Shown here: positions 52,588-61,208 of the stretch, piece by piece
Position numbering within the stretch: the first letter of the stretch is position 1
Layout: each line of letters starts with the position of its first letter
Source of the DNA: Phycisphaerae bacterium
GTDB lineage: Bacteria; Planctomycetota; Phycisphaerae; UBA1845; UTPLA1
Assembly: GCA_035275405.1 (NCBI GenBank)
Contig: DATEMU010000003.1
Location: forward strand, 1,115,205 to 1,179,204
Length of the DNA stretch: 64,000 nucleotides
Direction of reading: 5' to 3'
The notes under the pieces: model-generated
Told to the model about the DNA's origin: nothing
Databases searched by the model: none
What the model saw: only the letters and a program-made list of their open reading frames with translations
Translations under genes and position numbers: made by a program

Positions 52588-53325
52588 ATGATCGAGACGC
52601 TCGTCCTGCCCGCGGCGTTCTTCCTGATTGCGATGCTCTATTCGTCCGTCGGCCATGCCGGGGCCTCGGGATATCTGGCGGCGATGGCGCTGGCGGGCAT
52701 TCTACCGGAGGTCATGAAGCCGGCCGCCCTGTGCATGAACATCCTCGTGGCCACGATCACGGTGATTCGGTTTTACCGGGTGGGGGCCTTCTCGTGGGCG
52801 AAGCTATGGCCATTCGCGCTGGGGTCGATTCCAGCGGCCTATTTCGGCGGGGCGATGGCGCTTCCCACACAAGCGTATCGCCCGGTTGTCGGGCTGGTTT
52901 TGCTCTGGGCGGCGGCGCGGTTGTTCATGATCGGGATGAAAGAGTCAAATAAGCCGCTCCGATCTCCGCCGCTGAGCACCGCGCTTTGCGTCGGCATCGC
53001 CATTGGGCTTTTATCGGGGCTGACCGGCACGGGCGGGGGGATATTTCTATCGCCGGTGCTAATCCTGATGCACTGGGCCGGGACGCGTGAGACGGCGGGC
53101 ATCTCCGCCGCGTTCATCCTGTGCAATTCCATTTCCGGCCTGACGGGCAACCTGGTGAGCGTCGGCCATTTACCGTCCTTAATTCTTCTGTGGATGGCCG
53201 TGGCGGGGATCGGCGGGCTGGCGGGCGCAGGCCTGGGCAGCAAGCGCCTCGATCCGATGCTGCTCCGGCGACTTCTCGCGGTGGTGTTAATCATCGCCGG
53301 GTTCAAGCTGATTTTCTTTCCGTAA
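52588..53325 (+). CDS. TauE/SafE-family sulphite/organo-anion permease
   Basis: The 245-residue protein has about eight membrane helices in two halves with SSVGHAGASGYLAAMALAGI and GLLSGLTGTGGGIFLSPVLI, the paired Gly-rich motifs of TauE/SafE (DUF81). Members export sulphite, sulphoacetate and similar anions, or are uncharacterised. It lies 39 bases after the ABM gene and 20 before the next, which suggests shared transcription. Start ATG 52588. Confidence 0.9.
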   Translation: MIETLVLPAAFFLIAMLYSSVGHAGASGYLAAMALAGILPEVMKPAALCMNILVATITVIRFYRVGAFSWAKLWPFALGSIPAAYFGGAMALPTQAYRPVVGLVLLWAAARLFMIGMKESNKPLRSPPLSTALCVGIAIGLLSGLTGTGGGIFLSPVLILMHWAGTRETAGISAAFILCNSISGLTGNLVSVGHLPSLILLWMAVAGIGGLAGAGLGSKRLDPMLLRRLLAVVLIIAGFKLIFFP

Positions 53326-53344
53326 CTCGCGTAGAATCGCGGTC

Positions 53345-53800
53345 GTGGAAGCGCGGCGAAAAAACTGGCCCTATTTTCGCACGCCGATCGGCATCTATGT
53401 GCTGGTCATGGCCCCGATCTGCGGGCTGCAGGTCTTTTTGCTCGTCACGGATTGCCCGAATTGGATGCGGGTGTCCGCCGGTGCGGTCGTCGCGCTAACG
53501 GTTTGGGGATTTGTGCGCGGATACGTGAGGCGATTGGTGATGGAGGATGCCGGAGTGCGGTTGAAGCGGTTGGGCGGCGATCTGTTCATCGCGTGGGCGG
53601 ATATTCGGGGGATCGGCGTCTATGTGCCCGGCGGGGGGGTCGGGGCGACGGAGTATTTGTACGTGACGACGCGCGATTCGCCGCCGCGGGGCAAATGGGA
53701 CATCGGCGACCAAACAATTCAGATTCAGAATCAGCCGGGGGCGTTGGAGGCGCTGCAAGCCGCCCGGTCGCGATCGACAGTCCAGGCGCGGCCCGCATAG
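53345..53800 (+). CDS. Hypothetical membrane protein with PH-like domain
   Basis: The 151-residue protein (GTG start) has two N-terminal helices (about residues 15-34 and 44-60) and a soluble part starting RRLVMEDAGVRLKRLGGDLF with the pattern of bacterial PH-like domains: strands VRLKRLGGDLFIAWADIRGIG and EYLYVTTRDSPP. It overlaps the minus-strand lipoate ligase gene tail to tail by 70 bases. No function is inferred. A signal is not apparent. Confidence 0.6.
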   Translation: MEARRKNWPYFRTPIGIYVLVMAPICGLQVFLLVTDCPNWMRVSAGAVVALTVWGFVRGYVRRLVMEDAGVRLKRLGGDLFIAWADIRGIGVYVPGGGVGATEYLYVTTRDSPPRGKWDIGDQTIQIQNQPGALEALQAARSRSTVQARPA

Positions 53801-54540
53801 CGCCCTTCAAAACGGAATGCGGCGTCCAATTCCTCGTCGCGCCATTCGGCGGGATCAAGACGCAGGCCCAAGGCTCCCTCAAACGCAGGCATGAGCAGCT
53901 CTACGGCCTTTGTGAAATCGGTTGGGCCATTGTGGCTCTTCCAGGTCGCGACGGGTTGTTGCTCGAAGCGCGAGTCGAGAATGATGGACCCGTGCTGAAG
54001 GATCGCTGCGGCCGTCCGTCGCTGCGCTGAGCCGGCAATTTTTGAGAAGCCGTTGGGGCCGCTGGCATCGGGGACGACGACATCCAGGTCGTGTCGCCGG
54101 GCGAAGCAGAAAAAGGGGCCGCGATGGGAGGACTCGTCGCAGCGACCGCCGCCCTCCCCGAGCATCCGCGCGGGGGTGCCGATCGCGCTAATGATGGCTC
54201 GATGGGCCAGGCGGTATAGGTCGTTCGGTTTTCCGTGTACCAGGGGATGAGTAAGCGGAATGACGAGCGAGTAGGTGACTTCGAGATCGTGCAGAATGGC
54301 CCCGCCGCCGGTCGTTCGGCGGACGACGGCCAGATCGCCGGCCGGCGGTTCCAGCCTCTCATATTCCGCGTAGTCCTGAAAATAGCCCAGCGAGATGGTT
54401 GGCGGTTTCCACGCATAGAAGCGCAAGGTAGGCGCTGAATCGGGTACGCAGGCCTGAAGGAGGGCCTCATCGCGGGCCATGTTGACGGGGCCCGGGAGAG
54501 GGTCGTCAATCAGCAATCGGACGCGATTCATGCCGTACAT
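53731..54540 (-). CDS. lplA: Lipoate-protein ligase A family protein
   Basis: The 269-residue protein has the ligase fold: AWKPPTISLGYFQDY, the RRTTGGGAILHD loop (residues 74-85) that binds lipoyl-adenylate, GPNGFSKIAGSAQRR with the catalytic lysine, and ILQHGSIILD. It attaches lipoate (or octanoate in related LipM proteins) to carrier proteins such as GcvH, encoded 8 kb away. The ATG at 54540 and a second one at 54531 are equally possible. Its end overlaps the PH-like gene by 70 bases on the opposite strand. Confidence 0.88.
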   Translation of the reverse strand: MYGMNRVRLLIDDPLPGPVNMARDEALLQACVPDSAPTLRFYAWKPPTISLGYFQDYAEYERLEPPAGDLAVVRRTTGGGAILHDLEVTYSLVIPLTHPLVHGKPNDLYRLAHRAIISAIGTPARMLGEGGGRCDESSHRGPFFCFARRHDLDVVVPDASGPNGFSKIAGSAQRRTAAAILQHGSIILDSRFEQQPVATWKSHNGPTDFTKAVELLMPAFEGALGLRLDPAEWRDEELDAAFRFEGRYAGRAWTVDRDRAACSASNAPG

Positions 54541-54619
54541 CGTAGCCGAGGGATGGCCGCGCCGCGCTCGAGCGGCCGATGAGTAAGGGTGGCCGTTGGG
54601 CAGTCATAGGTTTTCTTCG

Positions 54620-55843
54620 ATGGCGATCCTCTCGACAACGCTTTGCTATCCGCACGCCGATGCACCGACGCAGGGCATCTTCGTTCAACGGCGATTGCGG
54701 GCCATTTCGGAGATCATGCCGGTACGAGTGGTCGCGCCCGTCCCCTGGTTTCCGGGGTTGGTCGGAGCGCCGTCGGAGAACATCGTGCGCACCGAGTTGC
54801 CGCCGGTCATGCGGCCGCGGATGTTTTATTTTCCCCGCGTTTTCAAGTCGCTGGACGCGCATTGGTACGCCCAGGCGCTGGCCCGCGGCATTGACGAGGT
54901 GCGCCGGGAAACGCCGATCGACCTGATCGACGCCCATTTTGAGTGGCCCGACGGTGTGGGGGCGTGGCGAGTCGCGCGAAAGCTAGGGCTTCTCTTCGTC
55001 TGCACGCTGCGCGGAAAACTCGTCAGCCAGATTGCAAATGCGTCCAAGCGGCGGCAGATTATTGAGATGCTTCGCGGGGCGGACGGGCTTATAGCCGTCT
55101 CGCAATCCCTGGCGGATTTAGCCTGTCAGGTAGCCGGCAAAACCCTCGATGTTCGGGTCATTCCCAATGGCGTCGATGCTGAGGTGTTTCACTGCTATGG
55201 CGATGCTCCCGATGCCACGGCCGTATCGCCCGTCGCCCGCCGCGAGTTGGGCTGGTACCCCGGCGTAAAATACGTCGTCTCGGTCGGCCACCTCCAGGCG
55301 CTCAAGGGCTTCGACCGGCTGGTGGCGATGTGGCCGCGCGTGCGACAGGTCTTCGGCGATGCGCGGCTGGTGCTGGTCGGTGGGGCCGCGGGTGAGCCCG
55401 CCTATGAGCGGCGGATTCGCGAACAAATCGAAACTTCGGGGATGCCGACCGGCGCAATCACGCTGGCCGGTCGCGTTCCGCCCGAAACCGTCGCACAGAT
55501 GCTCAACGCGGCCGACCTATTCGTCCTAGCGACTCGCTCCGAGGGTTGGTGCAACGCCATCGCCGAGGCGCTGGCCTGCGGCTGCCCGGTCGTGGCGACA
55601 GACGTGGGCGGCAACCGCGAGGTCTTGAATGACTGGGGCTTGGGCTGGGTCGTGCCGTTGGACAACGAGGAGGCTTTTTTTGAGCGCGTCTGCCAGGGGC
55701 TGCGCGAGCCCAGGGATCGCCGCCGCATCGCCGAGATCGGCGGGCGGCGGAGTTGGCAACAGGTGGCCCGGGAATGCGTCGATGTATTCCAGGAAGTACT
55801 TGGGGAAAAGCAGAAAAGTCAAAAAGTCAAAACGTCAACATGA
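54620..55843 (+). CDS. GT4-family glycosyltransferase
   Basis: The 407-residue protein has a GT-B fold. N-terminal half: LCYPHADAPTQGIFVQRRLR and IDAHFEWPDGVGAW. C-terminal half: VRVIPNGVDAEVF, then VVSVGHLQALKGFDRL and the EX7E-type donor site (ATRSEGWCNAIAEALACGCP), then VVATDVGGNREVL. It is a retaining glycosyltransferase of the GT4 kind; donor and acceptor unknown. Start ATG at 54620 follows an AGG box; a TTG at 54596 is the alternative. It overlaps the next gene by ATGA, so the two act together. Confidence 0.9.
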   Translation: MAILSTTLCYPHADAPTQGIFVQRRLRAISEIMPVRVVAPVPWFPGLVGAPSENIVRTELPPVMRPRMFYFPRVFKSLDAHWYAQALARGIDEVRRETPIDLIDAHFEWPDGVGAWRVARKLGLLFVCTLRGKLVSQIANASKRRQIIEMLRGADGLIAVSQSLADLACQVAGKTLDVRVIPNGVDAEVFHCYGDAPDATAVSPVARRELGWYPGVKYVVSVGHLQALKGFDRLVAMWPRVRQVFGDARLVLVGGAAGEPAYERRIREQIETSGMPTGAITLAGRVPPETVAQMLNAADLFVLATRSEGWCNAIAEALACGCPVVATDVGGNREVLNDWGLGWVVPLDNEEAFFERVCQGLREPRDRRRIAEIGGRRSWQQVARECVDVFQEVLGEKQKSQKVKTST

Positions 55844-57012
55844 TCGAAGGTCGCAATATCGTCTGCATCGCGAGCAACTGGGCGGCGGATCCGACGAGCA
55901 AACACCACATCATGCGGCTCGTGGCCGAGCGGAACGAGATCGTGTGGGTGAATTACCACGGTTCGCGGCGGCCGCGGGCCAGCGCGGCGGATGCCGGAGC
56001 AATTGTCGGGAAGCTGCGGCAGGTGATCGAGGGGCCTCGGCGCGTGGCCGAGCGAATCACCGTCGTCACGCCGCTGGTCGCGCCGCTTCCGGGGAGCCGG
56101 GTCGTCGCCGCGCTGAACAAGCGGCTCCTCGTTCGACAAATCAAGAGGGTAATTCGCGACCTGCCACCGCGACCTGTGCAGGTCTGGTCGTTCGCCCCCG
56201 ACGTGGATTTTCTGTGCGGCAGCTTTGACGAAGAGTTCTTTGTTTATTACTGCGTCGATGAGTTCAGCGAGTTCGAGGGGTACGATCGGGACGCGATTTT
56301 GTCTGCCGAGGCGCGCCTGGCGGCAAAGGCGGATCTGGTCGTCGTCACGTCGCAGGCGCTTTGCGAAGCGAAACAACGGCTCAATCCGCGCGTGGTCCTC
56401 GTGACACACGGCGTAGATTACGAGCATTTTGCAAAGGCCCGGCGTGGCGAGGTTGTGATACCGGAGGAAATTGCGAAGTTGCCCCGGCCGATCCTGGGTT
56501 TCTGGGGGCTGATCGAGGGTTGGGTGGACGTGGACCTTATCGCCGCTATGGCCCGCGCCAGGCCGCACTGGTCGATTGTGTTAATCGGCCGGTTTACAGC
56601 TGATGTTTCGGCGTTGGAGGAGTTGGCCAACGTCCATTTGCTCGGCCGGCGGCCGTACGAACAACTCCCGGCCTACGCAAGGGGCTTTGACGCAGGGCTC
56701 ATTCCCTTCCGCGTGAATGAACTGACCCGCGCCGTCAATCCCATTAAGCTCCGCGAATACCTCAGCGCCGGCCTGCCGGTCGTCTCCACTCCGATGCCGG
56801 AGGTGGAGCGTTATGGGCCGCACGTTAGCATTGCGTCGGATGCTGCCGAATTTGTCGCGGCGTGTGAACGGATGATCGCGGAAAACTCGCCGGGGAAGAT
56901 TCTGGAGCGTCAGACCGCCATGCAGCGCGAAACATGGCAGTCGAAAGTGGAAGAGGTGTGCAGCCTGATCAGGCCCCCTCGGCCTGTGTCGCTTCATCGA
57001 TCGCCGAGTTAA
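55840..57012 (+). CDS. GT-B-fold glycosyltransferase
   Basis: The ATG at 55840 overlaps the preceding stop. The 390-residue protein has a GT4-like C-terminal half: VVLVTHGVDYEHF, PRPILGFWGLIEGWVDVDLI, HWSIVLIGRF, the donor loop YEQLPAYARGFDAGLIPFRV and INPIKLREYLSAGLPVVST. The N-terminal half (NIVCIASNWAADPTSKHHIM) resembles putative teichuronic-acid or sugar-chain GTs (TuaH-like). It forms a pair with the gene before. Its end overlaps the minus-strand YlbF gene by 44 bases. Confidence 0.85.
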   Translation: MIEGRNIVCIASNWAADPTSKHHIMRLVAERNEIVWVNYHGSRRPRASAADAGAIVGKLRQVIEGPRRVAERITVVTPLVAPLPGSRVVAALNKRLLVRQIKRVIRDLPPRPVQVWSFAPDVDFLCGSFDEEFFVYYCVDEFSEFEGYDRDAILSAEARLAAKADLVVVTSQALCEAKQRLNPRVVLVTHGVDYEHFAKARRGEVVIPEEIAKLPRPILGFWGLIEGWVDVDLIAAMARARPHWSIVLIGRFTADVSALEELANVHLLGRRPYEQLPAYARGFDAGLIPFRVNELTRAVNPIKLREYLSAGLPVVSTPMPEVERYGPHVSIASDAAEFVAACERMIAENSPGKILERQTAMQRETWQSKVEEVCSLIRPPRPVSLHRSPS

Positions 57013-57307
57013 TCCGGTGCATCATTTCCAGGTAATCCGCCTGGTGCTTCATCATTTCCTTGAGCTTGTCGTTGCCCGCGAGCTGAGCCTCGCAGTCCAT
57101 CAGCTTTCGCTTGTCCTCCGGCTCAATGGGCTTGCCTGACGCTTCGGCCTCGCGAATCCTGTTCACCTGATCTTGATAGGCCTTTAGCACGTCCTGCGCC
57201 GCCTTGTCCTCGGAGACCGCCTTGGCGGCAACGAGAAACTTGGCGGTGCGGGGATGCGCGGCGATCTTCTTGCCCAGAGCTTTGGCGTCGGCGATGATGT
57301 CTTCCAT
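56969..57307 (-). CDS. YlbF/YmcA-family protein
   Basis: The 112-residue all-alpha protein (EDIIADAKALGKKIAAHP, then SEDKAAQDVLKAYQDQVNRI, then MMKHQADYLEMMHRINSAID) matches the Com_YlbF family. In Bacillus, YlbF with YmcA and YaaT forms a complex tied to RNase Y and sporulation/competence; in planctomycetes its role is not known. It lies beside rnr (RNase R), divergent from it, 91 bases apart, which is a suggestive RNA-processing context. Its 3' end overlaps the glycosyltransferase gene tail to tail. Confidence 0.8.
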   Translation of the reverse strand: MEDIIADAKALGKKIAAHPRTAKFLVAAKAVSEDKAAQDVLKAYQDQVNRIREAEASGKPIEPEDKRKLMDCEAQLAGNDKLKEMMKHQADYLEMMHRINSAIDEATQAEGA

Positions 57308-57398
57308 GGCGGTCCTTCCTTTCGGCGGCCTATGAATTTGTTGACCTCATCTTCCCCGCGAGGTGGCCCCGGGGCAAGTTGATCGAATTGGAGCATGA

Positions 57399-59777
57399 AT
57401 GTCCAAGCGGTTCTCGGAACGAATCCTCGAGTTTCTGCGGCGACCAGAGTATTCGCCGATGAAGGCGCCGCGCCTGGCCAAGGCGATGGGGATCGCCGAC
57501 GCCGAGCATGGCGATTTTCACGACGCCGTCGATTCGCTTCGGCGGGTCGGTCGCGTCGTGCTCGGCACCGGCAACGCCGTCATGCTCCCGCATCCGCCGA
57601 ACCAGGTGGTCGGGACCTTTCGCGGCAACCAGCGCGGATTCGGTTTCGTCGTGCCGGACGGGGTGACCACGCACGGCGATTTGTTCATCCCCCCCGACGC
57701 GACACTCGATGCGGTGACCGGTGACAAGGTGCTGTGCGCGGTGCAGTCGCGCGGCATGCGCGAGGGCAAGGCGGCGTTCGGTGGTCGCGTGCTCAAGATC
57801 ATCGAGCGAGGCGACAGCCGATACGTCGGTGAGCTGCGGAATGAGGGCGGCGTGCATTTCGTGCAGCCCGACGGCAATGCGCTGCACGTGCCTATCCTGA
57901 TCGGCGATGTCGGGGCCAAGGGGGCCAAGGCCGGTGAGCAGGTCGTCGTCGAGATCGTCCGTTATCCGAGCGACGGCAAGCCTGCGACCGGCGTCATCGT
58001 CGAACGATTGGGGAAGCGCGGCCAACCCGGCGTCGATCTGGTCAGCATCAAGCATCAGTACCATCTGCCGGACGAGTTTCCCAAGGATGTGCTGGCGGAG
58101 GCGCGGGGGATCGCGCAATCGTTTGACGCGGACGCGGCAATTCGCGAACGCGAGGACCTGACGGGCACGCTGACGATTACGATCGATCCGGACGACGCGA
58201 AGGATTTTGACGATGCGATTTCGCTGGTAAGATTAGACGGTATGGGAAAGGATTCCCATGGAGGGCGGGGAGCGAGAAGGGATTCTCGCACCAGCAAGTC
58301 CTCAAGCCTCAAGCCTCAAGCCTCAGGCCTCGCCGCCTGGGAACTCGGCGTCCACATCGCCGATGTCAGCACGTTCGTTCGGCAGGGTGGGGCCATTGAT
58401 ACTGAGGCGGTCGAGCGCGGGACGAGCGTCTATTTCCCCGGTCATGTCGTGCCGATGCTGCCCGAGATTCTCTCTAATGGCCTGTGCAGCCTGCAGGAGG
58501 GCGAACCGCGGCTCTGCAAGAGCGCGTTCATTCAGTACGACGCGCACGGCAAGGTCGTCGGGGCGCGCTTCGCCAATACGGTTATTCGATCCGCCAAGCG
58601 TCTCACCTATCGGCAGGCGACGGCGATCCTCGAAGGTCAGCGCGGCGGCACGCCCAAGCCGGTCGTCGAACTCGTCGAGCGGATGGACACGCTGGCGAGG
58701 ATCATTCAACGTCGGCGGCACGATGAAGGCATGATCGTGCTGGATTTGCCCGCCGTCGATCTGATCCTCGACGAGGATGGCCGCGTGGTCGATGCCGAAC
58801 CGGAGGACAAGAGCTTCTCGCACACGATCATCGAGATGTTCATGGTCGAGGCGAACGAGGCGGTCGCGCGGCTGATGGACCGGTTGGGCGTGCCGTGTCT
58901 GCGGCGAATTCACCCCGACCCCGACGAAGGGTCGCTGGAGGCGATGGCGCGGTTCATGCGGGCGGCCGGGTTTTCGGTGCCCAAGAAGATCACGCCGGGA
59001 GATTTGCAGCGGCTGCTGGAGCCGCTGCGGGGAAAGCCGGAGGCGTACGCGATCAACCTGGCGGTGCTCAAGTCGATGGAGATGGCGGAGTATTCACCCA
59101 AGCACGTGGGGCATTTTGCACTGGCCAGCAAGCACTACGCTCACTTCACCAGCCCGATTCGCCGGTATCCGGATTTGATGGTGCACCGGCTGTTGGAAAA
59201 GCACCTCGAAGGCGGGCTAGGCAAAGGCCGCCGGGGGCTGGAGGAAGTTCCGAGCGAGGAGGAGCTGGTCGAGGCGGGGCGAAAGCTCTCGTACCTCTCG
59301 CGGCGGGCCGAGGCTGCCGAGCAGGAGCTGCGGACGGTCAAGGTGCTGGAGCTGCTGTGTAAGCACGTCGGCGAGGAGTTCGAAGGCGTGGTGACGGGCG
59401 TGACGAATTTCGGGCTGTTCGTGCAGCACCCGAAGTACCTGATCGATGGGCTGCTGCGCGTTGAGGACCTTGGCGACGACTGGTGGGAGGTGGATGTAAA
59501 GCTCGGCCGCGTGGTGGGGGAGCGGACGCGGCGGATGTTCACGATGGGGACGCTCTTGAAGGTGCGGATCGGCGAGGTGGATGTCGCCGCGCGGCAACTG
59601 AGCTTGATTCTTGTTGGGGCTGGACCCTCGCGCCGGCAGTCTCAGATGGGGCGTGGCGAATCCGGTCGTTCCCGGCCCGGGGGATCGAAGCACGGCCGGG
59701 ATCGTCCAGGCGGGCGTCGCGGCAAGTCGGAAGGTGGACGTTCGAAGAGTTCCAGGAATCGAGGGAGGAGGCGTTGA
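57399..59777 (+). CDS. rnr: Ribonuclease R with an in-frame inserted segment
   Basis: The 792-residue 3'-5' exoribonuclease has an N-terminal winged helix (MSKRFSERILEFLRRPEYSP), two cold-shock domains (about 65-225), the RNB catalytic domain with the acidic set D263 to D272 (DPDDAKDFDD), an S1 domain (about 660-740, FEGVVTGVTNFGLFV) and a basic Gly/Arg/Lys tail (SRRQSQMGRGESGRSRPGG onward). In the RNB domain, residues about 282-313 (58242-58336) interrupt the expected run from ISLVRLDG to WELGVHIADVS. Those 32 residues are absent from typical RNase R and are encoded by two hairpins plus a heptamer repeat. GGAG precedes the ATG at 57399. The reading frame is open throughout. Confidence 0.93.
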   Translation: MSKRFSERILEFLRRPEYSPMKAPRLAKAMGIADAEHGDFHDAVDSLRRVGRVVLGTGNAVMLPHPPNQVVGTFRGNQRGFGFVVPDGVTTHGDLFIPPDATLDAVTGDKVLCAVQSRGMREGKAAFGGRVLKIIERGDSRYVGELRNEGGVHFVQPDGNALHVPILIGDVGAKGAKAGEQVVVEIVRYPSDGKPATGVIVERLGKRGQPGVDLVSIKHQYHLPDEFPKDVLAEARGIAQSFDADAAIREREDLTGTLTITIDPDDAKDFDDAISLVRLDGMGKDSHGGRGARRDSRTSKSSSLKPQASGLAAWELGVHIADVSTFVRQGGAIDTEAVERGTSVYFPGHVVPMLPEILSNGLCSLQEGEPRLCKSAFIQYDAHGKVVGARFANTVIRSAKRLTYRQATAILEGQRGGTPKPVVELVERMDTLARIIQRRRHDEGMIVLDLPAVDLILDEDGRVVDAEPEDKSFSHTIIEMFMVEANEAVARLMDRLGVPCLRRIHPDPDEGSLEAMARFMRAAGFSVPKKITPGDLQRLLEPLRGKPEAYAINLAVLKSMEMAEYSPKHVGHFALASKHYAHFTSPIRRYPDLMVHRLLEKHLEGGLGKGRRGLEEVPSEEELVEAGRKLSYLSRRAEAAEQELRTVKVLELLCKHVGEEFEGVVTGVTNFGLFVQHPKYLIDGLLRVEDLGDDWWEVDVKLGRVVGERTRRMFTMGTLLKVRIGEVDVAARQLSLILVGAGPSRRQSQMGRGESGRSRPGGSKHGRDRPGGRRGKSEGGRSKSSRNRGRRR
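58242..58332 (+). repeat. Twin hairpins and CCTCAAG heptamer repeat inserted in rnr
   Basis: ATGGGAA-AGGA-TTCCCAT (58242-58259) and GCGAGAA-GGGA-TTCTCGC (58272-58289) are two perfect 7-bp hairpins with 4-base loops, 12 bases apart. Then CCTCAAG is repeated at 58300, 58307 and 58314, with CCTCAGG at 58321 and a partial CCTCG after it. The block is 96 bases, a multiple of three, and falls inside the catalytic domain of RNase R. Confidence 0.85.
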
Positions 59778-59778
59778 A

Positions 59779-61029
59779 GTGCGAATAAATGCATTTGCAG
59801 TTTTTGTGCTTGTCGTTCTCTGTCTTGCGTCGAGCGCGCATGGAAGGGCAAACCAACTCTATCGGGCTGTGTTGAAGACCCAAGCTCAAGAGATTCCCTT
59901 TTTTCTCGAATTGTCCGAATTCCGTGGGGAGTGGGCGAAGATATGGAACGGCAACGAAAAAATAACTATACAGGGATTTGAAACTAACGGCAGCGAAATT
60001 GTCATCGAGTTTCCGCATTACAGTTCAATGATAACAGCAAAGAGCGATTCCAATGGCCAGTTAATCGGTGAGTGGAAAAAGCAGACTGGAGAGGACAAGT
60101 GGACTTCAATCGAATTCGCCGCAAAACGGATTGCATACTCTAAGAAACCGCTTAGGTTTCCCCGTCATTTCAAGATCACCGAAGAAATCGAAAAGCCCAC
60201 GACCGTTGATGGCCGTTGGGCCGTAAAGTTTTCAAGCGAAGAATCCCCGGCCATCGGCGTGTTCAAGGAAGGTAAAGACAAGACTGTCGAAGGCACCTTT
60301 CTTACCGCGACCGGCGATTATCGGTACCTGGCGGGTAGTTACGAGTACGGCCTTTTACGGTTGTCGTGCTTCGACGGGTCGCACGCGTTTCTGTTTCACG
60401 CGCGGATGCAGTCGGATGGGACTCTTCAAGGCGATTTTTGGTCGGGGGCGAAGTGGCACGAGACGTGGACGGCCAAGCGCGACGACAACGCGGTGCTGCC
60501 GGACGGGTTCGACCTGACGGAGATCAATCCCAAGGTGCGATTAAAGGGGTTGAAGTTCCCCGATTTGGAGGGCAAGGAGCGGGCGCTGGGCGAGCCGGGG
60601 CTGCTTGGCAAGGCAACGATTATTGAGATTTTCGGGAGCTGGTGCCCGAACTGCCACGACGCGGCGGAGTTGCTCGTGGAATTGGAAAAGAAGTACGGCC
60701 CTCGCGGGCTCAAAGTCGTCGGGCTCGCCTTCGAATCCGGCGACACCGAGCGCGATGTCCGGCAGGTGAAGCGCTACCTCGAACGGCACAAGGCGATGTA
60801 CCCGGTGCTGCTGGCCGGCGTGCGCGATCGCGAGAAGGCCTCCGTGGCGCTGCCAGTCATCGAAAAGCTGCAAAGCTATCCGACGTTTCTGTTCGTCGAC
60901 GCCGACGGCGAAGTCCGCTCGGTCTATTCCGGCTTTTCCGGTCCGGCGACGGGGGAGGAGTACGCGAAGCTGCGCAAGCAGTTCGAGGGCGTGATCGAGA
61001 AGTTGCTGGCAGGACCGGGCGGGGATTAA
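59779..61029 (+). CDS. Secreted TlpA/ResA-like thioredoxin with large N-terminal domain
   Basis: A GTG at 59779 with GGAGG upstream, one base after the rnr stop, starts a 416-residue protein with a signal peptide (INAFAVFVLVVLCLASSAHG). Residues about 25-255 are a beta-rich domain of unknown function (for example ETNGSEIVIEFPHYSSMI); this part of the DNA has lower GC than its surroundings. Residues about 260-400 are a TlpA-like thioredoxin with W288-C289-PN-C292 (SWCPNCHD), GLKVVGLAFESGD and SYPTFLFVDADGEV. It probably reduces or oxidises exported proteins. Coupling to rnr is likely coincidental. Confidence 0.82.
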   Translation: MRINAFAVFVLVVLCLASSAHGRANQLYRAVLKTQAQEIPFFLELSEFRGEWAKIWNGNEKITIQGFETNGSEIVIEFPHYSSMITAKSDSNGQLIGEWKKQTGEDKWTSIEFAAKRIAYSKKPLRFPRHFKITEEIEKPTTVDGRWAVKFSSEESPAIGVFKEGKDKTVEGTFLTATGDYRYLAGSYEYGLLRLSCFDGSHAFLFHARMQSDGTLQGDFWSGAKWHETWTAKRDDNAVLPDGFDLTEINPKVRLKGLKFPDLEGKERALGEPGLLGKATIIEIFGSWCPNCHDAAELLVELEKKYGPRGLKVVGLAFESGDTERDVRQVKRYLERHKAMYPVLLAGVRDREKASVALPVIEKLQSYPTFLFVDADGEVRSVYSGFSGPATGEEYAKLRKQFEGVIEKLLAGPGGD

Positions 61030-61060
61030 AAAGGATCGTGTCACGGGGCGCTTTGGAAGG

Positions 61061-61154
61061 TCACCACAGAGGCTCAGAGGCACCGAGACGAAGATTTCCG
61101 ATGTTTGATTTTTTAATTGGCTCCGTCTCTGTGTCCTCTGTGGCTCTGTGGTGA
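61061..61154. repeat. Long imperfect inverted repeat rich in CACAGAG
   Basis: The left arm (61061-61090, TCACCACAGAGG then CTCAGAGG, CACCGAGACG) pairs imperfectly with the right arm (61124-61154, CGTCTCTGTG then TCCTCTGTGG, CTCTGTGGTGA) across a 33-base loop. CACAGAGGC-type units of this kind recur between genes in many environmental bacteria. It lies between the thioredoxin gene and gcvT and could be a mobile palindromic repeat or a terminator. Confidence 0.7.
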
Positions 61155-61208
61155 ATTCTTTGGACGCCAAACTTGCTGCACCATGATTGCGGCCATAAAC
61201 TCCGCCCA

